Below are positions 58,771-64,000 of a stretch of 64,000 bases of DNA, piece after piece; the stretch's first letter is position 1; the number at the start of each line of letters is the position of its first letter. Origin of the DNA: Helopsaltes ochotensis (taxonomy: Eukaryota; Chordata; Aves; Passeriformes; Locustellidae); contig VXBM01000270.1 of assembly GCA_013400155.1 (NCBI GenBank), positions 297,693 through 361,692 on the forward strand, written 5' to 3'. A program made the translations under genes and the position numbers. The notes under the pieces are model-generated. The model was not told the origin of the DNA. It saw only the letters and a program-made list of their open reading frames with translations, and searched no databases.

Positions 58771-61375
58771 AAGCTGAATTGCACACATGGTTAAATTGTT
58801 CCCAAGTATAACTTCTGGCTAAGCCTCTCTTCTGGATAGAAGACAGAAATTAAAAAGTAGCTTTCTTAGTCCTCAACAGGTGATGGTGGATAATTTTGTA
58901 TATGAATCTTAGCAAAAAATACAGCAGAAAAGCATTTGGGCCTCCCACATACAGAAAACTGTATGAAAGGATTTGGAAGAACCACTAAAGATACACCAAG
59001 GGGATGATCAGAAGGAAGGTGAACAAGCAGGAAAACACCACAAGCAAGGGAGCAGGAGGTTTTAAAACTGTTTCAGCATGGTCACGGATCATGAGGATGA
59101 AGTACCAGTCTTGACTGAGTGCTGATTGTAGCCTTTGGCAAGAGCAACTATTGACTCAGGAAATGTCTCACATTTTTTGCTTTACTTAAGAGCTAACTGA
59201 AATATTAAAGCAATGTTTTGGTTGGTTTGTTTGTTTGTTTCCAAATCACTAATCATCTTTTATAGCTCAAGTGTTTCCTACACACAGAAGTTTCTGGGTA
59301 AGGTTTCGGAAAGCACGCGAGTCCCTTGGATCCTTCCAGAAAAGTTCATCTCTATTGCTTTGCAGCGTCAGTGTTGCAGACAGCTGAACATTTCATCTGC
59401 TCCAGACATTCCTGGCTAACTGGAAGTGTGATTGCAGCACATCTCTAGTGCAATTCACTTGAATCACCAACACATTTTTGTACTTATTCCCATTCTTGAT
59501 TAAAACTCTTACTCTGCTCTCCAGCCTCTGCTGCTAATGGTTTGCTGTCTTTCACAGCTGAAGGACAGTTATGTAAAGGTCTCCACAGCCCTTGCCCAAT
59601 AGCATCAGGTGGGAATTTATCCAAGGTGCTTCATTTCTTAAATAATTAGGAACAGAGCAGACCATAATGGAACAGTGTAGAGGACTTGTAAGGCCAGGGA
59701 CAAGTGCCAAAATCACTCTGGAACAGTGCTTATGTTATGATTTCCTGGGACATTTTGGTTTTATTTATTAACTGTAGGAATTTTTATCGCATGCCAACAC
59801 TTATGTGTGATCATAGTATGCAAAAATCTACTTTCTGAAATCTGGTGAAGTTCCAGGAAAGAGTTATACAAGCTCCATGTATAAACTGATGATGGAATCC
59901 ATATTCAATCCTGCTTTAACAGTGTTCAGCTAGAACTGAAACAAGCAAGATCCATAATGGATCAGAGGTCTATGCTCTGTATCCACTGCAGAACTAGCAG
60001 TGGTATGGGCAGATCCACATTTGCTAGAGTTTTATGGTTATACTTTTCTCTGTTTGTGCTGGTGGATCATTTGACAAATAACTTGGACTGGCTTTTCAGA
60101 GAGCCTGAGGACTCACAGTTCCAAACAGAGCTGTAAACTGTTAACTCAAAGAGAAGAGAAAGCTTGTGACTTGTATTGAAGGGCTAAGGATCCAATAATC
60201 CAGGACTCCCTGTTGGAAAAGATGGCCCAAAAGTAAAATATGATTCTTTTAACCAGAAGTCAAGTAGAATCAGACACATGAAGAAAGTCTTGCTTGGAGA
60301 ACTGAGCATGGGATGCAGAAAGGCAGTAGATTTGGTCGTACCTCTCTTGAGAGATCAACCCTTGATCTCACAATGCACCTCCTGAATTCTACAACTCTCC
60401 TCAGGGAGATTAGGGACACACTTAAATAACCACCCAGATTGGAGTCAAAATGTACAGACCTGTATAATGAAGTCCAGAAATTTACTTTGATACTAACCTG
60501 GCTCAGCAGTGATTGGAAATAATCTCTGTGCAATTACTGTTCAGAAATGGTTTGGGCACTGGTGCTCTTGGTCAGAGGTGAAAACCTTCAATCTACACAA
60601 CCCCTTTCATTTCAGTGAGGCTTTGTCACTTAGGTTTGCCACAACCCAAATTCTGGAGGTAAATCCTTTTTGCATTACTCTCTGGGAACAAAGGAGGTTA
60701 ACAAAATTCTTTTTCCTCCTACCTGCGCTACATTCTTATAGGATTATACTTGGGAACAGAGAGATCTGGTGCTGTGCTTAATTATTGTTCCTGTCAATGA
60801 AAAAAGGCTATTCATTAAAATTCTCTATTGAGGAAGTTCATCACATTTCCAAACACCCTCTAAATCCATTATTAAATTGATAAATAAGCCCTGATAACAG
60901 TATAAAAAAATATTAAAGAACAACAGGCTCACTGTTTTTAGGATTGCCAAAAAATATTTATTTACCTACTTGAATTTAAAGTTACCAATAATTCTTTCTT
61001 GCTTAAATGAGGAAAACAAAAGTACTGGCATAATACTACATTCTTTATCTTTCTTCCAGGTTCTTTAGTCTGTGCAGGGTAAAATATTGGGCGGAATTAT
61101 TTCTCAAGACAAGTATCCTGGAAAAAATCTTTAGGTGCCTGATGGTATTGAGTTACACATCAGTTGTGACACCACAGCTTAAGACTTTCTATCCTACCTC
61201 AAGTCAGAATGGTGCTGAAGTGTTGCAGGGATCTATAAGATGATCAGGGAATAAGTATAGTTAAATAACTATTATTAAGGTAAACATAACATAAGGAGTA
61301 AATGAACTGCAAATTTATGGCACATGAGCTGTTTTGTATTAATATGCTATTTGACAGTGTTTACATTGAGACAAA

Positions 61376-61500
61376 GATCACAGAGTGGCTTGGGTTGGAA
61401 GGGACCTTAAAGACCATCTAGTTCAGTCCCTCCTTCCACTAGACCAGGTTGCTCAGAGCCCCATCCAACCCAGCCTTGAACACTTTCAGGGATGGGGTCC
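61376..61500 (-). mobile_element. CR1 LINE 3' fragment (antisense)
   Basis: Read on the plus strand it is the reverse complement of a CR1 tail: GGCTTGGGTTGGAAGGGACC, TTAAAGACCATCTAGTTC, CCACTAGACCAGGTTGCTC and CCATCCAACCCAGCCTTGAA, ending at GGGATGGGG. Only about 125 bp survive, a strongly 5'-truncated insertion. Confidence 0.92.
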
Positions 61501-61715
61501 TTTCCCATTATTTATAATAATATTTATAATATTTTTCACATTCAGAATTTTTTAATTTGAAAGGAAAAATATTGTGAAGATAGTTTTCTGGTTGTTTGGG
61601 GTTTTTTTTAATTGGTCAAAAGAATATCACTCATCTGTCTCTTTTCCATTCTTTTCCTTCCCAGCTGGTCACTTCTGGTAGACTCCTAAATGTGCTCCAA
61701 CTTATTGTCTCCAGA

Positions 61716-61790
61716 ACAGACACAGACACAGACACAGACACAGACACAGACACAGACACAGACACAGACACAGACACAGACACAGACACA
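61716..61790. repeat. (ACAGAC)n hexanucleotide microsatellite
   Basis: Twelve and a half uninterrupted copies of ACAGAC. In one frame it reads as alternating Thr-Asp, which explains an artefactual open frame. Perfect copies imply it is likely length-polymorphic. Confidence 0.97.
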
Positions 61791-64000
61791 AGCCTCGTCT
61801 GACTTCTCTAAAGCTGATTCATGTCAATTCTCTGTGTGTTAACAGTAAAAGACATGATATGAAAACATCTGCCTGTGTTACATCTGTCTATGAGAATTCC
61901 TTACATGTCTGTGGACTGTCCAGGGTTTTTCAAGTTCATGCTGCAGAATCCTGGGAGTACAGGTTCTGTATATGTAGCTCACCTGGTGCTTATTCTGGGT
62001 TTCAAAGAAATAAAAATTTCAGGGAAATATTAATTTCATTGAAATCCAAATATTTCTTGCAAACTAGAAATCCTTTTGATCAGGCCTATCAGGCACATGT
62101 AGAATTTATTCAAGTAATGCAGCAGTGACCTCTGCTGCACAGCTGATGCCATTTCATAGCTAAATTAAACCAGCTGGTAGTACTCTTTCAGATAAGATAA
62201 AACTGTATTTTTTTTTTTCAAAAACAAGCATACTTGCCTCAAGTTAAGAACCTTCCTCCTCTTCCTAATAAAGAGGAGGGCTTCAAACCTCAGAAGACTA
62301 TTTTTGAAGTTACTGACATGAAGATACCACAACTTATTTTGAATGTTTTCATTGGTTATTGAGGATAGTATTAACATTAAATGAACCCTGAACTATCTTC
62401 ATAAAAACATTTCTGTTGATTTTACTGGGAAGGAACCTGAGGCACGAACCACTGAGGGCTGTGCCCAGAGTCACATCCAAAGTCTATGGCAGAGGCATCA
62501 GTTTAGGGGACATAATGATTTCAAGCTCCATTCTTTAACCACAGGATGACACTTTCCCTTTCCTGTGCCAGATCAGAAGAGTATCAACAAACTGTGTAAA
62601 GCAGAATGCCTGTGCAAAATGCTCCACGCCATCCGTGCGGCAAGGAGAAGCAAAACAAACTGGAAAAACAGGATGCTTGTTTTCAGCTTGTGACTCTGCT
62701 TAATCGTGTAAGAATACAAATGTCCTACAGCATCTCCACGAAGTCCTGAGCAACCACAAATTCTGCCAAGTCAGCAGAGGCAACATGGAAAATGTTCCTT
62801 CTCCTTCCCTCCCCTGACTAAATCTTCTCTTTGCACTCAGTCATAGTTCAAAAGGGGCCACATGCTTCATGATGAAGATGTGAGTCTGGCCCCTGCACTG
62901 GCCCAGCATTACTGCCCTCTGCTCAAAAACTCAGAGCTGGCAGCGAGCAAAGCTGTGTGATCTCACACTGACCCTGTGTGGTGAAACCAGGCTGCAGCAA
63001 GCAGCCAGCTTTCACTCAAACCCTCCAGCCACAAGCAACAAAACAAGAAGATTCCTATAATCAATCACACGGTGTTAAAATGGTGTGTCTCTATTTCACA
63101 ATGTATTTCACTCTCAGGCATTTGTTCATTTCTGTGTTCTTACCTTTTCTGTAAAAGTCGCATTTTCCTTTCTCATGGAAGAGTTTAAACCCTCTAAACA
63201 AGCTATTTCTTGTTCTGTTTTTGATAAATGGAACATAACATTCTCCAGTGTCTTTTGAAGTGGTTTTTGCTGAACCTGAACGATTCTGGCAAACCAGTCT
63301 TTGTTTTATTCACTTTTTTGACATTCTTTTCAGAGGTGTACTGGAGCTATGCATGGACTTCCACCTTGCTGGTGCTCTCTACACAAACATCACCACTCTG
63401 TTTCTATCTCCCTTGCCTTCATTTCATTTCATTTTTGGAGGTACTGACATCCAGGATAAGTCTTATTGTCCAGCAAGCCCACATTTTTATTTGCTACATG
63501 ATGGAGTAGCTTCATTTACGACAAATGCCTTTTGCCAGAATGAGCCCAGCAAGTAAACAATCTAGTTCTCTTCTGTATTGCTTTTTAATATTTTACCACT
63601 TTTTTGCATCAATCACAAAATTTTATCAGCTTTCACATTCACTCTCAGATTAGAGAGGACAGAGACATTAAGTCTTCTACAAACCACTGTGAAGCCCTAC
63701 TAGAGACAAATCAAATAAATGCAGCTCTACCCAACACCTGCTTTCTTGTAGTCACATTTTCTCTTTGAATCCTGGCAGTTAGGATTCATCTTTTGTAAAT
63801 CTTGGCACCAACATTCTTCTGGTTTCACAAAATTCTGGAAGTTTTACAAAACACTTAATGCTTACAACATATTTCATGGTTGAGCCAAGTAATAATCTGG
63901 ATTTATACATTTAGAATGCTTTGTACTTCTGCCATACTGGCACAGCATTTGTAACATTCCTTGGGGCTAAGTGTAAAAATAACCCAGAAATCTGGGATAA

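Larger units (their letters stand above)
38902..64000. other. Intergenic DNA upstream of OSGIN1
   Basis: About 25 kb of mostly AT-leaning sequence with no recognisable protein-coding gene. MLYCD, expected next by mammalian synteny, has a large terminal exon that should appear as a long open frame; none is seen, so it probably lies further right. Individual repeats and the CpG-enriched patch are listed separately; 38902-44870, 46100-49090, 50780-58590 and 61800-64000 show nothing I can name. Confidence 0.6.

Noticed and set aside
1..64000. Bacterial-type features, CRISPR arrays, tRNA or rRNA genes, intact retroviral or LINE coding regions
   Set aside because: None seen; I could not run covariance or repeat-library searches, so short RNA genes may have been missed.

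Overview
The window looks like draft avian genomic DNA. It has vertebrate split genes, sparse repeats dominated by 3' ends of CR1 LINEs, short homopolymer and microsatellite tracts, and a run of N in a tandem repeat. CR1 elements also occur in other sauropsids, so 'bird' is the most likely reading and species cannot be told. No bacterial, viral or selfish-element system was found; most of the 64 kb is non-coding.

Two protein-coding genes are recognised, both on the minus strand. OSGIN1 (oxidative stress induced growth inhibitor 1) is complete. Five coding exons at 34667-34583, 32173-32037, 31715-31524, 31194-31103 and 30447-29454 join in frame with consensus splice sites into a 499-residue FAD/NAD(P)-binding protein. 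A 3'UTR runs to a good poly(A) signal at 28098. I propose a promoter near 38.8 kb: an NRF2/small-Maf type element at 38891-38901, a TATA-like box at 38806-38815, and a first non-coding exon of about 90 nt ending in a strong donor at 38696. NECAB2 (N-terminal EF-hand calcium-binding protein 2) is represented by its first coding exon only (8502-8305), inside a CpG island. Its transcript runs off the left edge. The order and shared orientation OSGIN1 then NECAB2 match the human chromosome 16 arrangement and support both names.

Layout, left to right: 1-8304 NECAB2 intron 1, with a GC-rich patch near 2.1-2.7 kb and a degenerate GC-rich minisatellite abutting exon 1; 8305-8760 NECAB2 exon 1 and CpG-island promoter, with a minimal upstream ORF; 8.8-28.1 kb intergenic, with a 42-bp minisatellite interrupted by 217 N (14359-14742) and a CR1 copy (19008-19518); 28.1-38.8 kb OSGIN1; 38.9-64 kb upstream intergenic DNA, AT-rich, with CR1 fragments, a CpG-enriched patch near 45 kb and a hexanucleotide microsatellite at 61.7 kb. 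MLYCD, the next gene in mammals, was not found before the right edge.

The two genes are neighbours and are not known to share a pathway: OSGIN1 is a stress-inducible flavoprotein, NECAB2 a neuronal calcium-binding adaptor.
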